DNA from: CAIXSC01 sp046349855
GTDB taxonomy: Bacteria > Planctomycetota > Planctomycetia > Pirellulales > Pirellulaceae
Assembly (NCBI GenBank): GCA_046349855.1
Contig: JAXMBM010000011.1
Location: 1 to 64,000, forward strand
Direction: 5' to 3'
DNA: 64,000 bases
Part shown: positions 26,050-34,050 of the stretch, in pieces
Position numbering within the stretch: the first letter of the stretch is position 1
How the letters are laid out: each line of letters starts with the position of its first letter
Made by a program: the position numbers and the translations under genes
The notes under the pieces: generated by a model
Database searches by the model: none
The model's input: only the letters and a program-made list of their open reading frames with translations
Told to the model about the DNA's origin: nothing

Positions 26050-27606
26050 CTATTCTTGGGATCGGCGGCCAGCCCCGCAAGCCCCGGTATCGGGCACCGC
26101 CGTGCCGCCTGACACCAGTACCGGCCAGCGACTCGAATCCGCGATGCGGGCCGCGGCCGCCTCGTCCGGTACAAAGACGAACGCGGCCGTCGCCGGGAGT
26201 GACGTCAGATCCAGATCGCCGCGGATCCGCCACTCCTGCTCGACGGTCCAGTCGAGCGTGCGTCCGGACCGTCCGCGGCGCGAGTTCCGCCGCTGGAACC
26301 ACGGGCGATCCTCGACCGCCAGCCGCTGCCACTCGGCGTCGCCGCCATACGTCACCGGCCGCGCTCCGCGCCGCTCCAGCCAGTCCCGGCGGATGGCGAT
26401 CCCATAGGGTTCAAAATCCCAACGATGGCGATGGGCCCGATACGTTCGCAGGGCGGGCAGTTGATGGACGGGCACGGCGGTCAGGCACACCATGGGGACT
26501 TCTCCGCGCAATCCTCTTCCCTGAGCCGACAGACATTCCTCCCGCAGAATGTGCAACAGCGTGGCCAGGGGGGAACGATCGCGGCCAGGTCGTTCGAAGA
26601 TCAGTTCGTCCAGCCACTGGTCGACCGCCTGTCCCTGCCACGGTCCGTCGTGTCGGCGTGTGCAGTGCGCCAACGTCGGCCAGTCGGGCAGCGCACTCGG
26701 CAGGAGCCGTCGCACCATCTGAGTGTCTGCGGGTTCCCCTCGCTGTGCATGCGGTTCGATCGACCGGATCGACGACCATCGATGGCCTGACACCACATCT
26801 TCCGCGGGCCGTTCCGCAATCGTGGAAACCGGAGGGGCGACCGTGGCCCGCTCGTCCTCGTCCGACCCGATCGCGCACCGTTCGCCGCGGGCCTCACCGT
26901 TCCGCCGCGCGAGCAACCGCTCGGTTTGGCCACCGCGTCGGGTCTTGAGTACGGCGAGATGTTCCCCGAGCAGTACGAGGGCGCGATCGCGCGCCGGAAT
27001 CGTTCCCCAGTCGTCGGCGGGTGGAGCGAGTGGCGGAGACAGCCAGAGCAAGCGCCGTCGTGGTGGCTCGAACGCCCCGCGAGCCATCGGGTCGCTTCCC
27101 GGTCCGTGGTCTCGACGCACCCTCGCCAGCCGTGCCGCAACTTTCTCGAGCCACTGCGCGGGTGTGACGCGCGGGTCCTCTTCGATGTCGACTTCGAGGC
27201 ATGCCAGTTCCTCGACCTGAGCCAGTCGTTGGACGAACCGCGCCGGGGCGGTCCCCGTCACCGTGACCAGCGTCCCACCGGCGCGGGCCGCCGCGCGGCA
27301 GGCCGCCCGCAGTCGGCGAAACCAATCGGTCTCCCGATCCAGGGCCCGCGGCAACCGCGAGCTGACGCAGCTCCAGCGAGTCTCCGGGGGGACGCCCCAG
27401 GGCCAGCAGGCATAGCGCTGTCCCAGCCAGCGGCACCAGACATCGTGAGGAATTCCCGGCACGCTCGGGGTCCACACGACGGGGAGACACTGGCAGGCGG
27501 CCAGCAGCTGCGCCACCGGATCGGAGGGAGCCGGCGAGGTCGCGGGCGGGAGACAGGGAGTCGAAGGAGACGCTGAAGTTGCGTCGGAGCGGGCAGCCGA
27601 AGACAT
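26050..27606 (-). CDS. hypothetical protein with AbiGi-like C-terminal region
   Basis: A 518-aa protein with no signal peptide. The N-terminal half is Ala/Arg-rich with VWTPSVPGIPHDVWCRWLG; nothing there matches a family I know. The C-terminal 130 residues read VPMVCLTAVPVHQL, then YGIAIRRDWLERRGARPVTY and VEQEWRIRGDLDL. This resembles the pattern of AbiGi/DUF2971-like phage-defence proteins (CFTDIPL ... YGIGFKKEW ... PVxY), but identity is modest. ATG 27606 (MSSAARSDATS) is the best start; the frame continues to 27762. It lies 94 bp downstream of the thioredoxin lipoprotein gene. A defence role is only a suggestion. Confidence 0.6.
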   Translation of the reverse strand: MSSAARSDATSASPSTPCLPPATSPAPSDPVAQLLAACQCLPVVWTPSVPGIPHDVWCRWLGQRYACWPWGVPPETRWSCVSSRLPRALDRETDWFRRLRAACRAAARAGGTLVTVTGTAPARFVQRLAQVEELACLEVDIEEDPRVTPAQWLEKVAARLARVRRDHGPGSDPMARGAFEPPRRRLLWLSPPLAPPADDWGTIPARDRALVLLGEHLAVLKTRRGGQTERLLARRNGEARGERCAIGSDEDERATVAPPVSTIAERPAEDVVSGHRWSSIRSIEPHAQRGEPADTQMVRRLLPSALPDWPTLAHCTRRHDGPWQGQAVDQWLDELIFERPGRDRSPLATLLHILREECLSAQGRGLRGEVPMVCLTAVPVHQLPALRTYRAHRHRWDFEPYGIAIRRDWLERRGARPVTYGGDAEWQRLAVEDRPWFQRRNSRRGRSGRTLDWTVEQEWRIRGDLDLTSLPATAAFVFVPDEAAAARIADSSRWPVLVSGGTAVPDTGACGAGRRSQE

Positions 27607-27700
27607 GGGACCACCGACCGCACGACTCGTCGCGAGCCGTGTCCGTAAGGTGAAGCCCCAAGGGAAATCAAACGTCGCCTGAGCGCCCGTGCCGTGCGAG

Positions 27701-30700
27701 CTACTTGAGCAGTGCTTCCAGGCGCGAGGCCAGTTCCTCGACCCGATGCGCCACGGCCACAACTTTGCCCGACTTATCGACGAGCATCATCGTGGGAATG
27801 CCTCGCACGCCATAGCGTTTGGCCAGCGCTTGCGTTTCTTCGCCGGCAAGCGTTGTCCAGGGAAGTTTATGCTGATTGTTGAATTCGGCCAGGGCTTCGA
27901 GGTCCTGGTCGAGGCTGATGCCGACGACGTCGAAGCCGCGGGAGGAGAACTTGTCGTAGAGCGCCCGCACGTGAGGCATTTCCCGCAGGCAGGGGCCGCA
28001 CCAGGTCGCCCAGAAGTCGACCAGCACCACCTTCCCGCGGTACCGGGCCCATTGGAAGTCCTCGCTGCTCAGCGTCCGTCCCGCCAGTTCCAGCGGCTGA
28101 CCGACCAGTCCCGACTCGGACGCTTCCGGCGGCGTGGCCAGTTTCTTGCCGTACCGAGCCAGCGTCTTGTCGCTGCTCTTGCCAAACAGCGCGCCAAATT
28201 CGGCGAAGTACTTCTCGCGCGTCGTGTCGTCGGGAATCTTGTTGATCACGCGGACCGTGTTCGAGGCCAGACGCAGGTGACGCCCTTGCAGCTTTTCCTG
28301 CTGGCAGAACTCGCGGACCTCTGCCAGTAACTTCACAATCTCGGCTTCCGCGTCCGACTCCCAGGTGACGACACGGCGTTCGAGCCGCAGGAACCGCACG
28401 GCCTGGACGACGGACGGCTGGTCCGCACTGGCCAGCGAATCCACGAGGGCTGCCAGTTTCTCGTCCGCCTGTTCGTTCCCCTCCAGTGCCTGATGGTGCA
28501 GCGTGTCGATCTTGGCCGTGATGGCGATGAGTCTCTGTTTGGGGGTCGCGCTCGCATGGGCCAGCAGCCGGTCGGCCGCCATCACCACGGCGTCGGCGAA
28601 ACCCGGACGGTTGCGGATGCTGCGGGGCTTGTCGAGCATCTTGTCGAGGAACTCGACAAGTTCCTGGGGCTGGAGGTCGGCCCGGGGAGCATACGGATTG
28701 ACGTCGGGCAGTTGCGGGCCGGAGGGCGCGTTGGCCGGAGCCGCGGGCTCCGCCGGCGCACTCACCGATCGCGCCGGAGTTCCCGTTCGTCCCTTGGTGG
28801 TCGCGGGCTGCCGAGCCGGCGGGTCGGCGACGAACGAATCACTGACGAACGGGGCCTGGCCAACAAAGGAACTCAGCGGAGCCGACGCGTCGCGACGCTG
28901 CGTTCCTTGTTGGGCGGTCGGCTTCTCGGTCGCCGGTTGGTCACTCGGCGGCTGATCCGCGCCCGGCTTGTCGGCGGCTGGCTTCTCGGCAGTCGGCTTT
29001 TCCGCCGGCTTTTCGGCCGGCTTGGCGGCCGGTTCTTCACTCGGCTTCTCGCCAGGTTTTTCGGCCGGGGGGGACGAAGGTTTGTCAGCGTTCGGCTTTT
29101 CCGCGGGCTTTTCCGTCGACGGCTTTTCCCCGGCGGGCTTTTCCGTCGACGGCTTTTCGGGCGCCGGCTTTTCACTGTCGCCGGCCGGTTTTTCACCAGG
29201 GGCGCCGAAAAGTTCGGCCAGTCGTTCGGTGAGGGCGGTGCCGCGGACGTGCAGGTCGAGCACTCGGCCGTCGCGACCCACGAGCACGACGAACGGAATC
29301 GACTCGACACCCCACTGTTCGGCCAGCGCGTTGGCGTCGACGACGTTCGCCCAGGGGAGGGGCTGCACGGTGAGGAAGCGGTCCAGATCGGCGCGTTCCT
29401 GGTCCAGGTTGATACCGATGACTTCGAAGCCCTGGTCATGGTACCGGTCGTAGTTGCGTTTGATGTTCGGCAATTCCTGCTGGCAGGGACCGCACCAGGT
29501 GGCCCAGAAATCGATCAGGACGATCTTGCCTTCGTAGGGCTTCCAGACGAACGGCTGGCCGTCCAGGTCCTTGCCTTCCACGACGACCGGCTTGCCGATC
29601 AATTCGATGCGCTTGCGACCGGCGGCGACGAGCGCTGCGGCGCGTTTGACCAGATCCTGGTCCTCGTGGTTCTGGTAGGCCGCTTCGACCGCCGCGTAAA
29701 TGCGATTCGTGACTTCGTACCGCCGAGTGAACTCGAACTGTTGGGCCATGAACGTCAGCTTTTCCAGCGCTCCGCCACCCGGCTTGTTCGCCAGCAGCTG
29801 ATCGACGGTCTCCATGAACTTCTCGACCGCCATCGGTTCGCCTTTGACGATCGCGTCGCCGCGGGCGTCGATGCCCGATTCCAGCAGCACGCGGAGTTCG
29901 CCCAGTCGGCCGAGCATGGCGGCGATCCGCTGGTCCATGGTGTCCTTGAACGCGTCTTCCACCGCCTTCATGGCGACCAGCGCGGCTTCCGGCTGGCCAC
30001 CTTGCTGAAGTGCAATGGCGGCGCTGGCCACCGTCTGAAACAGTTCGCCTCCCCGATTCGGGCCAGCCAACGCGGCAGTGATGGCGTCCACCACAGGCTG
30101 CTGGTCCGGGGACACACCGGCGGCGAACCGCGCCAGCGCCATCTCCAACTGGATCATGTGTCCGAACTGTTGGATTTCCTCGCCGGGCGACTTGATCAGG
30201 TCGAGGCAGAATTGCTTGAGGATCTTTTCGATGTCCGACTGGCCGGTCTGAGCCAACTGCAGCAGGACCACTTTCTTGGTCCGGGCGGCCAGCATCCGCT
30301 GAGGTTCCGTGGCATCGCTGGCCAGCAGCTTGTCGGCAATCGCCAGTCGAGTGGCCAGCCACTTGCGAATGTTCTCCAGCAGTTCGCGGTTGTTGCGGCC
30401 GGACGGTTCCCGGCGTTCGAGCTGTTCCAGCTGAGCCAGCAGTTCCTCAGGCGTACCTTCGAGGTTGGGGGCAGCCGCGGGTTCGCCCCCGGCATTGGGG
30501 TTCGCGGCCTGCGCGGGCGTCCGGCCTCCGCCAGCGCCGGGGCGAACACGTGGAGGAGCGGCGTCGTCACTCGGAGCCTCTCCACCGCCAGGCAGCCGAC
30601 CGGCCGAGGCGGCAGCGCCCGGCACACCGTCACTCGGCTCGCTCGGAGTACCGCTCGGCGAAGCGGCCACATCCGCGGAGCCCGCCCCCGTGTCGTCATC

Positions 30701-30844
30701 GCCTCCCACCTGATACTGGCTCTTCTGAGCCGTGATCGGATCGTCGCCGCCGCCGCAGCCAGCGGACAGCACGACCGGAACCAGGAGGCATAATCCGACG
30801 GTCCAACGCCCGATCGCCCACTCGCGAGACAACTGATACGACAT
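27701..30844 (-). CDS. lipoprotein with two TlpA-like thioredoxin domains
   Basis: A 1047-aa protein. Residues 1-30 form a lipoprotein signal (VPVVLSAGC, acylated Cys30). An acidic/Gly-rich linker and an alpha-helical region follow, then a TlpA-like domain near 443 (DFWATWCGPC, GVESIPFVVLVGRDG), a Lys/Pro/Glu-rich linker (EKPSTEKPAGEKP type) near 550-645, another helical region, and a second TlpA-like domain near 943 (DFWATWCGPC, GVRGIPTMMLVDKSG). Both retain WCGPC, so redox activity is likely. Anchored to a membrane, it would reduce or oxidise thiols in the periplasm, perhaps on cytochromes. Duplicated thioredoxin domains in one lipoprotein are unusual. Start at ATG 30844. Confidence 0.9.
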   Translation of the reverse strand: MSYQLSREWAIGRWTVGLCLLVPVVLSAGCGGGDDPITAQKSQYQVGGDDDTGAGSADVAASPSGTPSEPSDGVPGAAASAGRLPGGGEAPSDDAAPPRVRPGAGGGRTPAQAANPNAGGEPAAAPNLEGTPEELLAQLEQLERREPSGRNNRELLENIRKWLATRLAIADKLLASDATEPQRMLAARTKKVVLLQLAQTGQSDIEKILKQFCLDLIKSPGEEIQQFGHMIQLEMALARFAAGVSPDQQPVVDAITAALAGPNRGGELFQTVASAAIALQQGGQPEAALVAMKAVEDAFKDTMDQRIAAMLGRLGELRVLLESGIDARGDAIVKGEPMAVEKFMETVDQLLANKPGGGALEKLTFMAQQFEFTRRYEVTNRIYAAVEAAYQNHEDQDLVKRAAALVAAGRKRIELIGKPVVVEGKDLDGQPFVWKPYEGKIVLIDFWATWCGPCQQELPNIKRNYDRYHDQGFEVIGINLDQERADLDRFLTVQPLPWANVVDANALAEQWGVESIPFVVLVGRDGRVLDLHVRGTALTERLAELFGAPGEKPAGDSEKPAPEKPSTEKPAGEKPSTEKPAEKPNADKPSSPPAEKPGEKPSEEPAAKPAEKPAEKPTAEKPAADKPGADQPPSDQPATEKPTAQQGTQRRDASAPLSSFVGQAPFVSDSFVADPPARQPATTKGRTGTPARSVSAPAEPAAPANAPSGPQLPDVNPYAPRADLQPQELVEFLDKMLDKPRSIRNRPGFADAVVMAADRLLAHASATPKQRLIAITAKIDTLHHQALEGNEQADEKLAALVDSLASADQPSVVQAVRFLRLERRVVTWESDAEAEIVKLLAEVREFCQQEKLQGRHLRLASNTVRVINKIPDDTTREKYFAEFGALFGKSSDKTLARYGKKLATPPEASESGLVGQPLELAGRTLSSEDFQWARYRGKVVLVDFWATWCGPCLREMPHVRALYDKFSSRGFDVVGISLDQDLEALAEFNNQHKLPWTTLAGEETQALAKRYGVRGIPTMMLVDKSGKVVAVAHRVEELASRLEALLK

Positions 30845-31096
30845 GAATGAACGATCCTGTGTGGATGGACTCGGGGCCGGCCGCCGACGGCAATCCTGGC
30901 AGCAGATGCCGCCATTGTAGGGGAAACAGGCAAACGGGGCAGTACCGTTTTTTCCCCCCACGCCGATCGGCCCGCAGCGGACCTCGGCGCTGCGACCCAG
31001 GGGCCCGCGGGTGCCGCTCACTGCCCTATCCCCAATTCGCGGGCGTAGCTAATATTGGCGCTTTACTGCGTCGAAGTGGGTACGTCGGGGACGAGC

Positions 31097-32236
31097 ATGC
31101 TGCGCTATTGGACTGCGGGTGAATCGCACGGCAAGGCCTTGGTGGCGCTGGTCGACGGTTTTCCCGCCGGAATTACGCTCGACACGGGGGTGATCGACGC
31201 CGAACTGCGGCGCCGCCAGGGAGGGTATGGCCGTGGTGGCAGGCAGCGGATCGAAACCGACACCGTCGACATTCTCTCCGGCGTCTGGCATCAGGTGTCG
31301 CTGGGCAGTCCGATCGCTCTGCAGGTGGTGAATCGCGACTACAAGTTGGAGCGGCTGGGGGACTTGGAGCGACCGCGTCCCGGTCACGGAGACTTGACGG
31401 GGGCACTCAAATTCCTGGGACCGATCCGCGGCGTACTGGAAAGGGCCAGTGCGCGCGAGACCACGGTCCGGGTGGCGGCCGGAGCGCTGGCTCGACAGTT
31501 GCTGCGGGAATTCGGCATCGCGGTGTTCGGGTACGTGGTCGAGTTGGGGGGAGTGCGGATCGAGCCGCTTCCGGGCACGTTGGAAGAGCAGCGGGCACGG
31601 CGCGACGCGAGCAGCATCTACGCGCTCGACCCGGCGCGGGACGGCGAGATCGAACGCCTGATCGACGAAACGGGCAAGGCGGGAGATACGCTGGGGGGAG
31701 TGGTCGAGGTGCGGGTGGAAGGGTTGCCGATCGGACTCGGCACGCACACGCAGTGGGATCTGAAGCTGGACGGCCGGATTGCTCAGGCCGTGATGGCGGT
31801 GCAGGCGATCAAGGGAGTGGAGATTGGACTCGGCTTCGAGGCCGCTCGGCGCCTCGGTTCGCAGGTCCACGATCCGATTCACTTTGATCCGGCGCAGGTC
31901 GACACGCCGACGCTCGGCTTCACTCGCCCCACCAACAACGCGGGTGGCCTGGAAGCGGGCATTACGAACGGGCAGCCGTTGATTGTCCGGGCGGCCAAGA
32001 AACCGATCAGCACGCTCCGCAAGCCGCTCGATTCGGTCAACCTGACGACGCGTCAGCCGGAAGCGGCCGCGTACGAACGGAGTGATGTGTGTGCCGTATC
32101 GGCGGCCAGCGTGATCGTGGAAAACGTGGTGGCGTTCGAAGTGGCGCGAGCACTGACCGAGAAATTTGGCAATGACAGCCTGAAAGAGATGCAGGCGCGC
32201 TGGCAGTCCTATCACGAACTGGCGCGCCAGCGTTAG
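31097..32236 (+). CDS. aroC: chorismate synthase
   Basis: A 379-aa enzyme converting 5-enolpyruvylshikimate-3-phosphate to chorismate, the last common step of aromatic amino-acid synthesis; it needs reduced FMN. The family signatures are YWTAGESHGKAL at the N-terminus, GRGGRQRIETDTV, and the ending ERSDVCAVSAASVIVENV. ATG 31097 (MLRYWTAGESHG) follows GGGGA and matches the usual family N-terminus; the frame is open 14 codons further. It is divergent from the thioredoxin lipoprotein gene across 252 bp. No other aro gene is adjacent. Confidence 0.97.
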   Translation: MLRYWTAGESHGKALVALVDGFPAGITLDTGVIDAELRRRQGGYGRGGRQRIETDTVDILSGVWHQVSLGSPIALQVVNRDYKLERLGDLERPRPGHGDLTGALKFLGPIRGVLERASARETTVRVAAGALARQLLREFGIAVFGYVVELGGVRIEPLPGTLEEQRARRDASSIYALDPARDGEIERLIDETGKAGDTLGGVVEVRVEGLPIGLGTHTQWDLKLDGRIAQAVMAVQAIKGVEIGLGFEAARRLGSQVHDPIHFDPAQVDTPTLGFTRPTNNAGGLEAGITNGQPLIVRAAKKPISTLRKPLDSVNLTTRQPEAAAYERSDVCAVSAASVIVENVVAFEVARALTEKFGNDSLKEMQARWQSYHELARQR

Positions 32237-32359
32237 CGTTTCGACCGACCCGATCTCAGGAGTACCCGCCCACTTTGCGTTGACCGTTTGCTCGCCGAGT
32301 GCCGACGTAATGCGGGCGGGAGCCCGCGCCCGATCCTGATTTTCGTTTCCCGAACACGG

Positions 32360-33679
32360 ATGTTCGCCATGCATGAAACGACGCGCCGCCTGGTCTGCCG
32401 CGCCGGCTTTCTGCTCGGTTGCGTCCTCCCCACGCTGGCGGTGCTGGGGTGGGTCGGGTATCTCCGTTCTCCCATGTATCGCGAGGCGGAGCGGGTGGCC
32501 TGGTGCGAGACGCTCAGCCGGCAGCTGGGAGTCGATGTGGTGATCGAGCGCGTGGTGCATCCCGAGCCGCGGGTCACATGGCTCGAAGGAGTCACGCTGG
32601 GGGATCCGGAGACGGGGCGCCCGTTGGCGAGTGTCTCGCGCGTCGAGCTGGGGCGCGAGGAGGGTGGCTGGGTAGCCTTTCTGGCGGCGGCCGATGTCCC
32701 CTGCGAGCAGTTGACTCGCCTGATCGAGGTGGCTCATCCGATCGTCTGGCGCCGCGCCGGCGGTGCGGCTCCGGTCTGGCACCTGGTCATCGGTTCGCTG
32801 CAGCTGAGCGGCGGGTCGGCGCCGCACACGCTGCTGGACGTCGAGTTTCATGGACAGTCATCCACGGCGGGGAATCCGGATCCGCAGGTTCGCATCGAGT
32901 TCCGCGTGGCGGGGGTGTCGATGCGGCAACCGGCCCAGGTCACCATCACGCGGCTCCGCCATACCGATCCGCCCACGACCGCCTGGGCCTGCGATACGGG
33001 GCCCCAGGCACTCCCGGCGTCGCTGCTGGCGATCGCCTGGTCGGAACTGGGGCAGTTGGGAGACGACTGCCACGTGAGTGGTCACTGGCTGTGGCGGGAA
33101 GAGACGCGGGGCTGGTCGGGCGAAGCGCAGGGACGCCTCACGCAAGTCGATCTCAATCGTGTCGTCACCGACCGCTTTCCCCACAAGCTCTCGGGGATTG
33201 CCGACATCGTCATCAGCCGTCTGCGATGGGAACAGAATCGGCTGGTCGATGCGGCGGGATCGATCACCAGCGAAGGGGGCGTGGTAAGTCAGTCCTTGAT
33301 GCTGGCGGCCAGCCAGGAGAATGCTCTGCAATGGGCCGTCCCGGAGCGGGTCACGGCCAGCCGCCAGACGCTCTGGAAGTACCGTCAGCTGGGGCTGGGG
33401 TTTGAGTTGACCGCGCAGGGAGTCCAGTTAACGGGACAGTGTGCGACCGACAACTCGGGCGTCATCCTGGCGGATGTGGAAGGGCCGCTGGCCAGCGAAG
33501 GGCGAGAACCGTGGTTGCCGCCGGTGACGCTGGTCCGCTGGCTGGCGCCGCGGAGCGAGATTCAGGTGCCGGCGAGTGCGTCGACGGCGGGACTGCTCCG
33601 CTGGTTGCCGTTGCCGCCGCTGGTGTCGCCTGAGGCCACGATCGCCCGCCCCCCCTACTCGCCGCTCAAGCTTCAGTAA
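32360..33679 (+). CDS. membrane-anchored hypothetical protein (possibly frameshifted at the end)
   Basis: A 439-aa protein. The N-terminus holds one membrane anchor (AGFLLGCVLPTLAVLGWVGY); the rest should be extracytoplasmic. The text RQLGVDVVIERVVHPEPRVT followed by LEGVTLGDPETGRPLASV recalls the start of AsmA-like proteins, but the match is weak. It ends ARPPYSPLKLQ just after a run of seven C (33649-33655). A neighbouring frame continues with coding-like sequence to 33848, so the natural protein may be about 56 residues longer. It lies 124 bp after aroC. Function unknown. Confidence 0.75.
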   Translation: MFAMHETTRRLVCRAGFLLGCVLPTLAVLGWVGYLRSPMYREAERVAWCETLSRQLGVDVVIERVVHPEPRVTWLEGVTLGDPETGRPLASVSRVELGREEGGWVAFLAAADVPCEQLTRLIEVAHPIVWRRAGGAAPVWHLVIGSLQLSGGSAPHTLLDVEFHGQSSTAGNPDPQVRIEFRVAGVSMRQPAQVTITRLRHTDPPTTAWACDTGPQALPASLLAIAWSELGQLGDDCHVSGHWLWREETRGWSGEAQGRLTQVDLNRVVTDRFPHKLSGIADIVISRLRWEQNRLVDAAGSITSEGGVVSQSLMLAASQENALQWAVPERVTASRQTLWKYRQLGLGFELTAQGVQLTGQCATDNSGVILADVEGPLASEGREPWLPPVTLVRWLAPRSEIQVPASASTAGLLRWLPLPPLVSPEATIARPPYSPLKLQ

Positions 33680-33848
33680 GCTCTCTCGGGGCCGAGACCT
33701 GCAGGCTCTGGACCTCGATTGGAGTTGGGACTCGATCCCGGTCGACGCACCTCCCGACGATCCGATTCCGGAATTTGAGTTCGACATCGACCTGACGATG
33801 CCGACTCCGGCCCGCTCGGACACCAGTATCGCAAGTCGTTCCCGTTAA
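33656..33848 (+). pseudogene. possible frameshifted C-terminal tail of the preceding gene
   Basis: The frame read after the C-run encodes SSFSKLSRGRDLQALDLDW, then an acidic Pro/Asp stretch (PPDDPIPEFEFDID) to TAA at 33846-33848. It has no start codon of its own downstream of the junction but shows coding-like third positions. It is either the true C-terminus after a single-base sequence error or mutation in the seven-C tract, or a leftover fragment. From 33849 to 34050 I see no gene. Confidence 0.4.
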
Positions 33849-34050
33849 TCGATTTGCTCGCCGGCGCCGCCCGTCTCTGACGGCGCTTGTCTCCCTCTCG
33901 CGGTCTGTCTTGTGGCCGCTGATTTGGCGAGACCCATGTCGGCTTGCGCCGCGACTTGGGCCTCCAGACAGGAAGCCTGTGTGTCGACATCGGGTCGCAC
34001 CTCAGGATCCGCCAGCTTGACCTACCTCCCAGCCCTTGAGGATGAGCTCC

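Noticed and set aside
26400..26420. tRNA T-arm-like GGGTTCAAAATCCC
   Set aside because: It lies inside a coding region and no acceptor, D or anticodon arms can be formed around it.
28493..30793. 766-aa plus-strand frame
   Set aside because: Antisense to the thioredoxin lipoprotein, where both WCGPC domains prove the other strand.
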